Positions 18,901 to 27,573 of a stretch of 64,000 nucleotides of DNA are shown piece after piece (positions within the stretch are counted from its first letter, which is position 1; each line of letters opens with the position of its first letter). The translations under genes were made by a program, and so were the position numbers. The notes beneath the pieces were generated by a model. The model had not been told where the DNA came from. It saw nothing but the letters and a program-made list of their open reading frames with translations, and made no database searches. The DNA is from Fimenecus sp045543095 (GTDB lineage Bacteria > Bacillota > Clostridia > Oscillospirales > Acutalibacteraceae): NCBI GenBank assembly GCA_045543095.1, contig JAZQMC010000028.1:9693-73692 (forward strand), given 5' to 3'.

Positions 18901-19437
18901 CACAATTCCGCCACGGCAAGAGAATTGACCAACACCCTCAACCGCGTCAACACGCTTATATCCCGCCGAGTTTAGTGAAATTAAAATGCTCTCAAGGGGT
19001 ATTTCTTCGCCTTTTTTGAGCAATACTGATTTCTGACGAAGAATTTCGGGAGGTACTGTATAAGAAATTGAGGCTTCGGCAGAGGCTACAACAATATCGC
19101 ATTTGCCGTCAAGCATACGGCGAAGTGCCTTTATTCTTTTTTGCTCATATTCATAACTTTGACCGTCGGTTGTCCAGAATGAAAAACTGCGGGCGGGGTA
19201 GTGAAGCACATCTTTGCCGAATGCGGTTAAATCGTCACAAAGGCGAACGGCCGAGGCATCATCGGGCACGACAATAAGAGCCTTTTTTTCAAGACTCTCA
19301 ACTAACGCAGAAATAATGTGTGCTTTTTGTACGGGGGTAAGCCCCAACACACCCTGTGGCAGAAAACCTTTTTTAATACTGTTTTCTACGCCCAAAAATT
19401 CTGCAGAATTTTTAATTGCCTTTGTGAATGCCGACAT
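15970..19437 (-). CDS. mfd: Transcription-repair coupling factor Mfd
   Basis: A DNA translocase of 1155 residues, the usual length. It removes RNA polymerase stalled at lesions and recruits UvrA. Seen in order: UvrB-homology region (about 20-350, with RRTVNIDEIL), the RNA-polymerase-interaction domain (LKKGDYIVHAVHGIGIF, about 485), helicase motif I LCGDVGFGKTEVALRA (about 630), DEEQ box IVDEEQRFGV, motif III TLSATPIPRTLNMA, motif VI QLRGRVGRSARRASAYL, and the C-terminal TRCF domain. ATG with AGAGG upstream lies 14 bases after pth. It sits in the old Firmicutes order (glmU-pth-mfd). Confidence 0.98.
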   Translation of the reverse strand: MSAFTKAIKNSAEFLGVENSIKKGFLPQGVLGLTPVQKAHIISALVESLEKKALIVVPDDASAVRLCDDLTAFGKDVLHYPARSFSFWTTDGQSYEYEQKRIKALRRMLDGKCDIVVASAEASISYTVPPEILRQKSVLLKKGEEIPLESILISLNSAGYKRVDAVEGVGQFSCRGGIVDFFSPDDDEPVRIELWGDTVDTMCRFDVQSQRRTVNIDEILIAPSKEIIIDNPQEFANKIENFAKGVRGKKADTVKEKLYADIDRLKNGVSVGSADKYLPIIYSPATIFDYAKDYLFFAFETGGIKEKINSSQKLLLEDIKSGIEDGTLCKGLDKFTLTFAEFIGKYEELKATYFDNFARGSFDTPVKSLTTFNGGTLPIWNGRLDVLMEDIKPVLTKDSTVVVFSGTEKSAKNLAETLTDENIPSVYFPLIPAEFPKGAVSVLPGSLTSGFSFPREKLYVFTYSKVYQSKARRKNKGFKAKDTIHSLDELKKGDYIVHAVHGIGIFDGVTQLEANKIIKDYIKIKYAKSDVLYVPVTQLDLVSKYIGPHEDDGKALKLNRLGGADWEKSKSKVRSAVKDMADQLIKLYSQRMHTEGYAFSPDIDMQLDFERRFEFEETGDQLRSIDEIKNDMEKPYPMDRLLCGDVGFGKTEVALRAVFKCIADGKQCAILVPTTILALQHYQTILKRFDGFPIEAEMLSRFRTPTQRAKIIKGINSGFIDIIVGTHSLIAKNVKFKDLGLLIVDEEQRFGVAQKEKLKEKFPGVDVLTLSATPIPRTLNMAMSGIRDMSVIEEAPSDRFPVQTYVVEHNIPLLCEAMEKELRRGGQVYFLHNRVETIDGVANSIKEFLPDARIAVAHGKMNEEQLSDIWRDLMNGEIDILVCTTIIETGVDVPNANTLIIEDADKLGLAQLHQLRGRVGRSARRASAYLTYKRDKNLSEVAYKRLQAIREYTEFGSGFKIAMRDLEIRGAGNLLGAQQHGHLAAVGYDMYMKLLSEAISDEKGEAPKKQRECLIDLQINAHIPDKYISALAQRLTVYRRIADVRTFEDAEDVRDELRDRFGDIPPSVEGLIEVSLCRNTASALGIYEIGQRGDTIALYCEEINASLVLDISSVLRGRVSVTSKGKMSINIKKLPEQNSLDTLKEIFEAVEACRK

Positions 19438-19451
19438 AATTACCTCTGTAA

Positions 19452-20066
19452 TTAACTATTATATAAATTCATTGCCTTGTCAATCTGGTTATCAAGTAAA
19501 AGCTCAATAGCCTTGCAAGCGTTTTCTAATGCAGGTTCAAGTGCTTTTAATTCGTCTTTTTTAAACTCCGAAATTACCCAATCAATAAGGTCATAGTCAG
19601 GATGTGGCTTTTTACCGCAACCTAACTTAATTCGTGGAAATTGGTCGTTATTCAAGTGATAAATTATGCTTTTAATTCCGTTGTGGCCGCCGTCAGTACC
19701 CTTTCTGCGAATACGAAGTCTGCCCACATCAAGAGAAATATCGTCATAAATCACAATTACTTTTTCGGGTGGAATTTTATAGAAGTTTGCACATTCCCTT
19801 ATTGCCTCACCGCTATTGTTCATAAAGGTCTGCGGTTTCATTACAATACAACGATGACCGTTTATTGTAGTGTCAGCGATAAGTGACTTGAATTTGAGTC
19901 TGTCAACTCTGAAATTTAATTTTTCTGCCAGCATATCTATGCACAAAAACCCCGAATTATGTCGTGTGTGGGTGTATTTGTTGCCCGGATTACCAAGCCC
20001 CACAACGATAAATTCAGGTGTGCCGACAGGTGCAGAAATTGTGTTTTTTCTGAATCTGTTGAACAT
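19452..20066 (-). CDS. pth: Peptidyl-tRNA hydrolase
   Basis: Releases tRNA from peptidyl-tRNA dropped by ribosomes. At 204 residues it is slightly longer than usual because about 18 residues (MFNRFRKNTISAPVGTPE) precede the conserved FIVVGLGNPGNKYTHTRHNSGF. That stretch carries the catalytic His, and the Asp is in VIYDDISLDVG. KPQTFMNNSG and GGHNGIKSI line the tRNA site. AAGGAA precedes the ATG. The spacing of 13-14 bases to both neighbours supports one transcript. Confidence 0.97.
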   Translation of the reverse strand: MFNRFRKNTISAPVGTPEFIVVGLGNPGNKYTHTRHNSGFLCIDMLAEKLNFRVDRLKFKSLIADTTINGHRCIVMKPQTFMNNSGEAIRECANFYKIPPEKVIVIYDDISLDVGRLRIRRKGTDGGHNGIKSIIYHLNNDQFPRIKLGCGKKPHPDYDLIDWVISEFKKDELKALEPALENACKAIELLLDNQIDKAMNLYNS

Positions 20067-20079
20067 ATTGTATTTCCTT

Positions 20080-20760
20080 TTATTTTGAATATTTATCTTT
20101 ATTTTTAATACGCCAGTCTACCTTATTAACCTGACGAGCCCGGGCAATACCCAATGAATCTGCAGGAATATCCTCTGTGATTGTTGAGCCTGCGGCTGTG
20201 TATGCACCGTCACCGACTTTGACAGGTGCTATAAGGTTTGTGTTACAACCGATAAAGCAATCGTCACCAATTACTGTGCGGTGCTTGTTTTTACCGTCAT
20301 AGTTGACAGTAACCGTACCGCAACCGAAATTCACTCGCTTGCCCACATCGGAGTCACCCACATAGGTGAGATGAGAAACCTTTGTACCCTCGTCAATGTT
20401 TGAGTTTTTAACCTCAACAAAGTTGCCAAGGTGAACATTTTCGCCGATAACGGAATTTGGTCTTATATGCACAAACGGACCAATGTCAACCGAGTCCTGT
20501 ACTTTTGATTGATAGCATTGAACAGAATTGAGTTTTGCATTGTTGCCTATTACACTGTCTTTAATGAGTGTGTTCGGACCAATCACGCAGTTTTCACCGA
20601 TAACAACACCCTCAAAAAGCATTGTGCCGGGCAGAATAACTGTGCCCTTGCCAATCTGTACATTTTCTTCAATAACAACATTGTTGTGATAGGGAATTTC
20701 TACTCCATTTTCAATGTGCATTTCAATGTTTTTTAAGTTTTGAATATCTTTATTTGTCAT
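20080..20760 (-). CDS. Stand-alone GlmU-type glucosamine-1-phosphate acetyltransferase domain
   Basis: A 226-residue left-handed beta-helix protein matching only the C-terminal half of bifunctional GlmU, which makes UDP-GlcNAc. The residues used for acetyl transfer are present in order: Arg and Lys in RPNSVIGEN and NFVEVKNS, the catalytic His and Tyr in VSHLTYVGD, then NYDGKNKHRT and AAGSTITEDIPA. The nucleotidyltransferase half (about 230 residues with a GxGTRM motif) is absent. Hexapeptide repeats begin near residue 25. ATG at 20760 is the conservative start; in-frame GTG and TTG lie 9 and 12 bases upstream and no strong ribosome binding site decides. Its place before pth and mfd matches that of full-length glmU in other Firmicutes. 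A partner uridylyltransferase must be encoded elsewhere if UDP-GlcNAc is made this way. Confidence 0.8.
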   Translation of the reverse strand: MTNKDIQNLKNIEMHIENGVEIPYHNNVVIEENVQIGKGTVILPGTMLFEGVVIGENCVIGPNTLIKDSVIGNNAKLNSVQCYQSKVQDSVDIGPFVHIRPNSVIGENVHLGNFVEVKNSNIDEGTKVSHLTYVGDSDVGKRVNFGCGTVTVNYDGKNKHRTVIGDDCFIGCNTNLIAPVKVGDGAYTAAGSTITEDIPADSLGIARARQVNKVDWRIKNKDKYSK

Positions 20761-20831
20761 AGCGACCACCAATCAATATTTTATTTATATATTTTATCAT
20801 ATTCATAGTGCTTTTTCAACACTTTGTTTCA

Positions 20832-20860
20832 TTGACAAAGCCCACTTTAAATGATATATT
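20832..20860 (+). promoter_or_regulatory. Sigma-A promoter of the glycosyltransferase gene
   Basis: TTGACA, a 17-bp spacer, then TATATT. The start point near 20867 leaves a short leader with a GGAGG site. Confidence 0.85.
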
Positions 20861-20890
20861 TATCTTAATAATTTCTTGGAGGAAATATAA

Positions 20891-21808
20891 TTGCTTTCAG
20901 TAATAATTCCGTCTTATAATGAAGAAAAAAACATAAAAAATACAGCGGGCACGGTGCTTTCAATACTCAAAGAAGCCTCAATAGATTGTGAGCTTATTTT
21001 CATTGATGACGGCTCAAAGGACGGCACTTATGAGCAGATTTGCGAATGTGCCGAAATCACAAACCGAATTCGCGGATTGTCCTTCAGTCGTAATTTCGGC
21101 AAAGAGGCGGCAATTTATGCGGGCCTTGAGGCATCACAGGGCGATTGTGCCGTGATTATTGATTGTGATTTGCAATTCCCGCCCGAAAAAATTGTCGAGA
21201 TGTATTCTCTTTGGCAAGAGGGCTATGAAGTAATTGAGGGTGTTAAAACCAACCGCGGAAAAGAAAATCCATTCCATAAGCTTTCGGCAAAGGTGTTTTA
21301 TAAAATTATGAGTGCTTTTGTGGGTGTTGATATGCAAAGCACATCTGATTTTAAGCTCATTGACCGAAAAGTGATTGATGCATTATTATCATTACCCGAA
21401 AGAAACACATTTTTCAGGGCACTTTCATTTTGGTCGGGCTTTAAATCCACTCAAATTGAATTTGAAGTGCAAGAAAGACAAAACGGTGAAAGTAAATGGG
21501 GCGTTATAAAACTTACAAAATACGCCATTTCAAATATAACCTCATTTACCACCGCACCCTTGCAGATTATAACAGTAATGGGTTGCATAATGCTTGTGTT
21601 TATGGGCATTATGGCGGTGCAAACTCTTGTAAGGTTTTTACTTGGGGATTCGGCAGAGGGCTTTACAACCGTTATTTTACTTTTGCTTCTCATCGGCGGA
21701 AGTCTTATGTTGGCACTTGGTATTATCGGCTATTATATCGCCCGAATTTATGAAGAAGTAAAGGGCAGACCACGTTATATTGTTTCAAAGAAAACAGATG
21801 ATAAATAA
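20891..21808 (+). CDS. Family 2 glycosyltransferase, GtrB/DPM1-like, with two membrane helices
   Basis: Transfers a sugar from a nucleotide donor to a polyprenyl phosphate at the inner face of the membrane. It has 305 residues. Seen: N-terminal SVIIPSYNEEKNI, donor site FIDDGSKDGT, the DxD-like motif IIDCDLQFPPE (about residue 93), acceptor-side SDFKLIDRKV, QERQNGESKWG, and two C-terminal helices (about 225-245 and 258-285). TTG is taken as start because TTGGAGGA ends 8 bases upstream and no other start fits. It is a single-gene unit with its own promoter and terminator. Confidence 0.92.
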   Translation: MLSVIIPSYNEEKNIKNTAGTVLSILKEASIDCELIFIDDGSKDGTYEQICECAEITNRIRGLSFSRNFGKEAAIYAGLEASQGDCAVIIDCDLQFPPEKIVEMYSLWQEGYEVIEGVKTNRGKENPFHKLSAKVFYKIMSAFVGVDMQSTSDFKLIDRKVIDALLSLPERNTFFRALSFWSGFKSTQIEFEVQERQNGESKWGVIKLTKYAISNITSFTTAPLQIITVMGCIMLVFMGIMAVQTLVRFLLGDSAEGFTTVILLLLLIGGSLMLALGIIGYYIARIYEEVKGRPRYIVSKKTDDK

Positions 21809-21814
21809 TTCAAA

Positions 21815-21845
21815 GCACTTCGCAATTCGCGAGGTGCCTTTTTCA
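21815..21845 (+). terminator. Rho-independent terminator
   Basis: Stem GCACTTCGC / GCGAGGTGC (one G-T pair), loop AATTC, then CCTTTTTC. Confidence 0.8.
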
Positions 21846-21852
21846 TAGGAAT

Positions 21853-22026
21853 CGACAAATTGGAGGTTGTAAAAATGCAAAATGTAAAATGCAAAGTGCA
21901 AAATTAAGGGTCTGCGACGCAATTTTATATTATAACCAATATGGTCGGTTGTAGGGGACGACGACTCGGCGTCCCGTAAGTTTTGCTGTCACTTGTTGCG
22001 GGCTGCCGAGGTCGTCAGCCCCTACA
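21853..22026 (-). repeat. Mosaic of two intergenic repeat families
   Basis: The first part (21853-21921) is the right end of the 200-bp MITE-like family in inverted orientation: GACAAATTGGAGGTTGT, then TGCAAAATG runs and GGGTCTGCGACGC. It is followed at 21950-22026 by an element of the second family, with ends TGTAGGGG and CCCCTACA and an inner inverted repeat (ACGACTCGGCGTCCCG against CGGGCTGCCGAGGTCGT). The remainder of 21846-22213 holds no gene, only the recJ promoter. Confidence 0.7.
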
Positions 22027-22126
22027 AAGTTTGTGGGTCGATTTTAATGAGATATAAAAATTAAAAGAGCCAGACAAATTCAATTTTATGAACAATAAAA
22101 TTTATATAATTGCTTATGCCAAACCC

Positions 22127-22155
22127 TTGAAATATCAACGATTTAATGGTATAAT
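22127..22155 (+). promoter_or_regulatory. Sigma-A promoter of the recJ-relA operon
   Basis: TTGAAA, a 17-bp spacer, then a perfect TATAAT. The start point is near 22162, about 50 bases before recJ. Confidence 0.8.
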
Positions 22156-22213
22156 GTATGATTAGTAAAATATTGTATTTTGAACAGTATTTTTTGAGTA
22201 AGGAGGCGAGAAA

Positions 22214-24250
22214 ATGAGCAGAAAAAAGTGGATTACCGCACATATTGATAAAGATTTAGCGGCTCAGGTTGCTGAAAATCATAGTCTTGACCCATTTACC
22301 GCCCTTATTCTCGTGTCCCGCGGTATTACTGAATATGAAGATGTTGAAGAGTTTTTTGACACCGATTTCAGCTTCTGTGACCCTTATCTTATTACCGATA
22401 TGGAAAAAGCAGTTGAACGAATTGAAAAGGCTATCGAAAACTTTGAAAAAATCTGTGTTTTCGGTGACTATGACTGTGACGGTGTAACATCAACGGCACT
22501 TATGTATTCCTATCTCACCTCACGCGGTGCAGATGTGACTTATTATATCCCCGACCGTGTCACCGAGGGCTACGGAATGAATTGCTCTGCAATTAAAAAA
22601 TTGAGTGAACAGGGTGTAAAACTCATTGTAACCGTAGATAACGGTATTTCTGCTATTGAAGAAATTGAATATGCAAAAACTCTTGGCATTGATTGTGTTG
22701 TTACCGACCATCACAAATCGGGCGATGTGTTACCCGACGCGGTGGCAGTTGTTGACCCTCACAGAGAAGATTGCAATTTGCATTTTAAAGAGTGGGCGGG
22801 TGTCGGCGTTGCCTTTAAAGTGGTTTGTGCTCTTGAAAAAGGTGATTATTTTTCGGTGCTCGCACAGTATGCCGACATTATTGCCGTCGGTACTGTTGCC
22901 GATGTGGTAGATTTAAAAGACGAAAACCGTGCCATTGTAAAATACGGTGTTGCAAAAATAAACAGTAATCCCTGCAACGGAATTAACGCTCTTCGTCAGA
23001 TTGCAGGTGTAAGCGAAAAACCGCTCAATGCGGTTGGTGTAACATATTCATTAGCACCTAGAATAAATGCAGCGGGCAGAATTGAGTCTGCTGAAACTGC
23101 CTTAAAACTTCTTCTTTGTGAAGATTTGCAGGTGGCTCTCGATATGGCGGAGCAAGTGGATAACTGTAACCGTCAGCGTCATACTCTTGAAAATGAGATT
23201 ATGGAAGCGGCAGTTCGTCATATCGAAAGTAATAATGCACTTAAGTATTCCCGCGTAATTGTTGTGTGCGGTGAGGGTTGGCACCACGGTGTAATCGGCA
23301 TTGTAGCAGCCCGAATTACCGAAAAATACGGCAAGCCGTCAATCGTAATCACCTTTGAGGGTGACGAGGGCACGGGTTCGGCTCGTAGTATCGACGGATT
23401 TTCAGTATATGATGCCATTAAATATTGTGAGTCGGACCTCACTCATTTCGGCGGTCATACAATGGCGGCAGGTCTTGGTGTTAAACGAGATAAAGTTACC
23501 GACTTTTTCAATAAAATCAATGAATATGCCAAGAGTCAGGAGTCGGTAGTGCCAACTCTAACTCTTGATTGTAAATTGAACCCCGCATATATAAACACAG
23601 CACTTGTAGAGTCTTTAGAATCCCTTGAACCCTTTGGGGCGGGTAACAGTCAACCGATTTTCGGTATTTTCGGTGTAACTCTTGCAAATATCAGACCCGT
23701 GGGCGAGGGCAAGCATTTAAGACTCGGCTTTACAAAGGGTAACACACAGTTCATCGCTATGAAATTCGGTGCAACACTCAATGATTTTCCTTATCGTGAG
23801 GGCGATATGGTTGACCTTGCGGTGCGTATTGAGAAAAATGAATTCCGCGGTGAAGTCAAAGCCTCTGTTCAGGTGAAAGAAATTCGTTTTTCGGGTGTTC
23901 AAGAAGATAATTTGTTTAAATCGCAGGCACTTTACGAAAAATTTAAAAGAGGAGAAAAACTTAATTCTCACGAGGCAAGATTTTTGTGCCCTACCCGTGA
24001 ATTCCTTTTAGGTGTATTTAATCTTATAAAATCCTATAAAATATGGACTTTTGATATTGAAACAATGCTTGTTCGTGCAAAATGCCCCTATGAGAGATAT
24101 TGCACAATGCTTTTAAGTATTGATATACTTTGTGAATTGGGGCTTATTAAACGCGAGGGTGAGCATATAATATTTGATGGTGACGGCAAAAAAGCGGATT
24201 TGTCACAGTCACAAATTCTGAAAAAATTAACTGAAATGCAAGGGGAGTGA
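22214..24250 (+). CDS. recJ: Single-stranded-DNA exonuclease RecJ
   Basis: A 5'-3' exonuclease used in recombination and mismatch repair. It has 678 residues. Seen: motif I CVFGDYDCDGVTSTAL (about 80), motif II VTVDNGIS, motif III VVTDHHKSGD, then the DHHA1 region with GGHTMAAGLG (about 415), and an OB domain with PFGAGNSQPIFG. All metal-binding Asp/His are kept. A C-terminal extension of about 110 residues beyond the OB domain is common in Firmicutes. AAGGAGG lies 6 bases before the ATG. relA starts 6 bases after its stop. Confidence 0.97.
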   Translation: MSRKKWITAHIDKDLAAQVAENHSLDPFTALILVSRGITEYEDVEEFFDTDFSFCDPYLITDMEKAVERIEKAIENFEKICVFGDYDCDGVTSTALMYSYLTSRGADVTYYIPDRVTEGYGMNCSAIKKLSEQGVKLIVTVDNGISAIEEIEYAKTLGIDCVVTDHHKSGDVLPDAVAVVDPHREDCNLHFKEWAGVGVAFKVVCALEKGDYFSVLAQYADIIAVGTVADVVDLKDENRAIVKYGVAKINSNPCNGINALRQIAGVSEKPLNAVGVTYSLAPRINAAGRIESAETALKLLLCEDLQVALDMAEQVDNCNRQRHTLENEIMEAAVRHIESNNALKYSRVIVVCGEGWHHGVIGIVAARITEKYGKPSIVITFEGDEGTGSARSIDGFSVYDAIKYCESDLTHFGGHTMAAGLGVKRDKVTDFFNKINEYAKSQESVVPTLTLDCKLNPAYINTALVESLESLEPFGAGNSQPIFGIFGVTLANIRPVGEGKHLRLGFTKGNTQFIAMKFGATLNDFPYREGDMVDLAVRIEKNEFRGEVKASVQVKEIRFSGVQEDNLFKSQALYEKFKRGEKLNSHEARFLCPTREFLLGVFNLIKSYKIWTFDIETMLVRAKCPYERYCTMLLSIDILCELGLIKREGEHIIFDGDGKKADLSQSQILKKLTEMQGE

Positions 24251-24256
24251 TGATGG

Positions 24257-26455
24257 ATGGCAGAAATTATAAATGTTGATGTTGATAAACTCTATGGAGA
24301 TTTAAGAGAAAAAATAGCGTCAATTCACAATGAAAGTGAATTAGAAGTTATCGACAAGGCTTTTGCAGTTGCAAAGGAATATCACGGTGAACAGCGTCGC
24401 CGTTCAGGTGAGCCATATATCATTCACCCAATTGCAGTTGCAGATATTCTTGTGGATTTGGGTATGGATTGGCAGTCAATTGTTGCTGCCCTTTTACACG
24501 ATGTTGTTGAAGACACAGAGTACACAATTGAACAGTTGAAAGAAGAATTCGGCGAAGATGTTGCGATACTTGTTGACGGTGTTACAAAGCTCGGTCAGGT
24601 TCAGCTCAATTCCCGCGACTCAAAAGAGCAGGCACAAGCAGAAAATGTGCGTAAAATGCTTCTTGCAATGTCAAAGGATATTCGTGTTATCATCGTAAAA
24701 CTTGCTGACAGACTTCACAATATGCGTACCCTTGAATACGTTGCACCACAGAAACAACGCGATAAGGCACTTGAAACTCTTGAAATTTTTGCACCCATTT
24801 CGCACCGTCTTGGTATCCGTTGGGTTAAAGAAGAACTTGAAGACCGTGCAATCCGTTTTCTTGACCCTGTGGCTTATGAGCAGATTGAAAAGAGTCTGAA
24901 AGAGAGTAATCGTTCAGACGAAAACTTTATTGAAAATACAAAGGCTAAAATTCTTGAGCGTGTGCATGAGATTGTGCCCAATGCTCAAATCAGCGGTCGA
25001 ATTAAATCAGTTCACGGTATTTACCGTAAAATGTATATGCAGGGCAAACAGTTTGACCAGATTTTCGATATTTACGCGGTTCGTATTATCGTTGACAGCG
25101 TTATTGACTGTTACAACTGTCTTGGTATTATCCACGATATGTATAATCCGCTTCCAAATCGTTTTAAGGATTATATTTCAACCCCAAAGCCCAATATGTA
25201 TCAGTCACTTCATACCACAGTTATCAGTAAAGAGGGTATTACCTTTGAAGTGCAGATAAGAACTTGGGAAATGCACCGTACCGCAGAATTCGGTATCGCG
25301 GCTCACTGGAAATATAAGAGCGGCGTGACTAACAGTAAACAGAGTTTTGACGACCGTCTTCAGTGGATTAGACAAATGCTTGAAGCTCAGCAGGAAACAG
25401 GTGACGCACGCGAAATTGTATCATCAATCAAAACCGACCTTATTACTGACGAGGTATTTGTTTATACCCCAAAAGGTGACGTTATCAATGTGCCTATGGG
25501 CTCAACCGTAATTGACTTTGCCTATGCAATTCACTCGGCGGTTGGTAACAAAATGACGGGTGCAAAGGTAGACGGCAGAATTGTACCCATTGATTATGTA
25601 ATCAAAACAGGTGAGATTGTTGAAATTCTCACTTCTTCACAGCAGGGTAGAGGTCCAAGCCGTGATTGGCTTAATATTGTAAAAACCAATCAGGCTCGCA
25701 GTAAAATCCGTGCTTGGTTCAAAAAAGAAAAGCGTGAAGAAAATATCGCAGAGGGTAAATTGGAAATAGAACGCGAGTTCAGAAGAAACTATATCCGTTT
25801 AAGCGAAGAAGATTACAATAAATTTATTAAAAAACTGGCTGAACGTCAGCGAATGGAAAATCTTGACGATTTTTATGCGGCTATCGGTTACGGCGGACTT
25901 TCAATTAACCGCCTTATGCCATATATCAAAGAAGAATATCAGAAAAATTATGATAAGAGCCGTGAAGAAATTAAGGTTATTCCAATTAAAAACCAAACCA
26001 AGAAAAATAGTGACGGTGTTACAGTTGAGGGCATTGATAATTGTCTGATTAAGTTCTCTCAATGCTGTAATCCGCTTCCCGGTGACGAGATTATCGGCTT
26101 TATTACTCGCGGTCACGGTGTTTCAATTCATAAAAAGAATTGTACCAATGTTCCGAAGGATATAAGAAACTGTGCCGAGCCTGCACGCTGGGTGAATGCT
26201 TATTGGAATAAGAATGTGAAAGAAGAATATAAAGCAACACTTCAGATTACTTGTCTTTCACGTATCGGACTTATGGCAGAGATTGCAATGGCAGTTGCAA
26301 ATATGCGAGTAAATATTGTGAATATCAGTACTCACGATATGAAAGACGGCAGAGCAATCGTTGAACTGACCGTTAATGTCAGCGGTCTTGACCACCTTAA
26401 AAATCTTATTTCAAAAATCGAAAAAATTGATGGTGTTTTATCCGTGGAGAGATAA
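24257..26455 (+). CDS. relA: Bifunctional (p)ppGpp synthetase/hydrolase (RelA/SpoT homologue)
   Basis: Makes and degrades the alarmone (p)ppGpp in the stringent response. It has 732 residues, standard for the long Rel enzymes. Domains: HD hydrolase (about 30-190; ALLHDVVEDT carries the HD and ED residues, so hydrolysis should be active), synthetase (about 235-350; IKSVHGIYRKM and DIYAVRIIVD), TGS (about 395-455), a helical and zinc-finger region with CCNPLPGDEI, and a C-terminal ACT domain (about 655-730). ATG at 24257 follows AGGGGAG by 9 bases. It lies in the usual recJ-rel-dtd-MBL order. Confidence 0.97.
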   Translation: MAEIINVDVDKLYGDLREKIASIHNESELEVIDKAFAVAKEYHGEQRRRSGEPYIIHPIAVADILVDLGMDWQSIVAALLHDVVEDTEYTIEQLKEEFGEDVAILVDGVTKLGQVQLNSRDSKEQAQAENVRKMLLAMSKDIRVIIVKLADRLHNMRTLEYVAPQKQRDKALETLEIFAPISHRLGIRWVKEELEDRAIRFLDPVAYEQIEKSLKESNRSDENFIENTKAKILERVHEIVPNAQISGRIKSVHGIYRKMYMQGKQFDQIFDIYAVRIIVDSVIDCYNCLGIIHDMYNPLPNRFKDYISTPKPNMYQSLHTTVISKEGITFEVQIRTWEMHRTAEFGIAAHWKYKSGVTNSKQSFDDRLQWIRQMLEAQQETGDAREIVSSIKTDLITDEVFVYTPKGDVINVPMGSTVIDFAYAIHSAVGNKMTGAKVDGRIVPIDYVIKTGEIVEILTSSQQGRGPSRDWLNIVKTNQARSKIRAWFKKEKREENIAEGKLEIEREFRRNYIRLSEEDYNKFIKKLAERQRMENLDDFYAAIGYGGLSINRLMPYIKEEYQKNYDKSREEIKVIPIKNQTKKNSDGVTVEGIDNCLIKFSQCCNPLPGDEIIGFITRGHGVSIHKKNCTNVPKDIRNCAEPARWVNAYWNKNVKEEYKATLQITCLSRIGLMAEIAMAVANMRVNIVNISTHDMKDGRAIVELTVNVSGLDHLKNLISKIEKIDGVLSVER

Positions 26456-26457
26456 AA

Positions 26458-26916
26458 ATGAAAGCAGTTATACAACGAGTTTCAAGAGCAAGCGTCACAG
26501 TTGACGGTGAGCTTGTTTCAAAAATTAATAAGGGTTATTTAGTGCTTTTGGGCGTAATGGATGACGATAGTGAAGCCGATGCCGAGGTGCTTGCCCGCAA
26601 AACTGCAACACTTCGCGTTTTTGAAGACAGTGAGGGCAAAATGAACCTTGATGTCAATCAGGTTGACGGCGAAATTCTTGCAGTTTCACAGTTCACACTC
26701 TGTGCTGATGTTAAAAAAGGTAACCGTCCGTCGTTTATCCGTTCAGGCGAACCCAACCGTGCCAATGAACTTTATGAACATTATTGCGACGAGCTTTTGA
26801 AAAACGGCGTTAAAAATGTTGGCAAAGGCGTTTTTGGTGCGGATATGAAAGTTGAACTTCTCAACGACGGCCCCGTAACAATTTTATATGATTCGGAAAT
26901 CTGGAGGAAAAAGTAA
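26458..26916 (+). CDS. dtd: D-aminoacyl-tRNA deacylase
   Basis: Removes D-amino acids wrongly charged on tRNA. 152 residues, usual length. Seen: start MKAVIQRVSRASVTVDGE, the SQFTLCADVKKGNRPSF signature (about 78-94), and the Gly-cisPro active loop NDGPVTILYDS near the C-terminus. It starts 2 bases after relA stops, with GGAGA as ribosome binding site, so the two are co-translated. Confidence 0.97.
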   Translation: MKAVIQRVSRASVTVDGELVSKINKGYLVLLGVMDDDSEADAEVLARKTATLRVFEDSEGKMNLDVNQVDGEILAVSQFTLCADVKKGNRPSFIRSGEPNRANELYEHYCDELLKNGVKNVGKGVFGADMKVELLNDGPVTILYDSEIWRKK

Positions 26917-26919
26917 AAT

Positions 26920-27573
26920 ATGATTTCTGTAAAAACGCATTATGCAATTATGGAGGATGGCTTCACAACTAACACATATATTGTTACCGACGAGGAAACA
27001 GGTGAAACAGCAGTTGTTGACCCATCATTAAGCGAAGAAAAACTTATTGAAAAGTTAAAAGATAAAAAAGTAAAATATATTCTCATAACTCACGGCCATT
27101 TTGACCATATTGGCGGAGCAAATCTTGTTAAAAAAGAAACAGGTGCAAAAGTAGTTGTTCATAAAGAAGACGAAGAAATGCTCTGTGACAGCAATAAAAA
27201 TGAGTTTAAAAGAAATTTCGGTTATGATATGACCCCCGTATATCCGGATATTTTAGTTGAAGATGGTTCAGAGCTTATGCTCGGCAACAGTAAAATTACC
27301 GTTTTGCATACACCCGGTCATACAAAAGGCGGAGTTTGTTATATCTTTGCTGATGACCGTGTACTTTTCTCCGGTGATACCCTATTTAAGTTGACCGCCG
27401 GCAGAACTGATTTTTACGGTGGTAATGCAAGAACGGAACTTAAATCGCTTTTGAAAATAGGTGATTTAGAGGGTGACTATATTGTTTATCCAGGTCACGA
27501 TGATTCAACAACATTGCAATTTGAACGCGAAAATAACCGATATATGAAAACAAGATTCAGAAATAAATTATGA
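26920..27573 (+). CDS. Metallo-beta-lactamase-fold hydrolase (glyoxalase II-like)
   Basis: A 217-residue zinc hydrolase of the single-domain glyoxalase II-like group found next to relA-dtd in many Firmicutes. The metal motif THGHFDHIGG (about 55-64), HTPGHTKGG (about 128), FSGDTLF and the last ligand YPGHDDST are all present. The substrate is unknown and may not be S-lactoylglutathione. GGAGG precedes the ATG, and it overlaps hemZ by 4 bases. Confidence 0.92.
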   Translation: MISVKTHYAIMEDGFTTNTYIVTDEETGETAVVDPSLSEEKLIEKLKDKKVKYILITHGHFDHIGGANLVKKETGAKVVVHKEDEEMLCDSNKNEFKRNFGYDMTPVYPDILVEDGSELMLGNSKITVLHTPGHTKGGVCYIFADDRVLFSGDTLFKLTAGRTDFYGGNARTELKSLLKIGDLEGDYIVYPGHDDSTTLQFERENNRYMKTRFRNKL

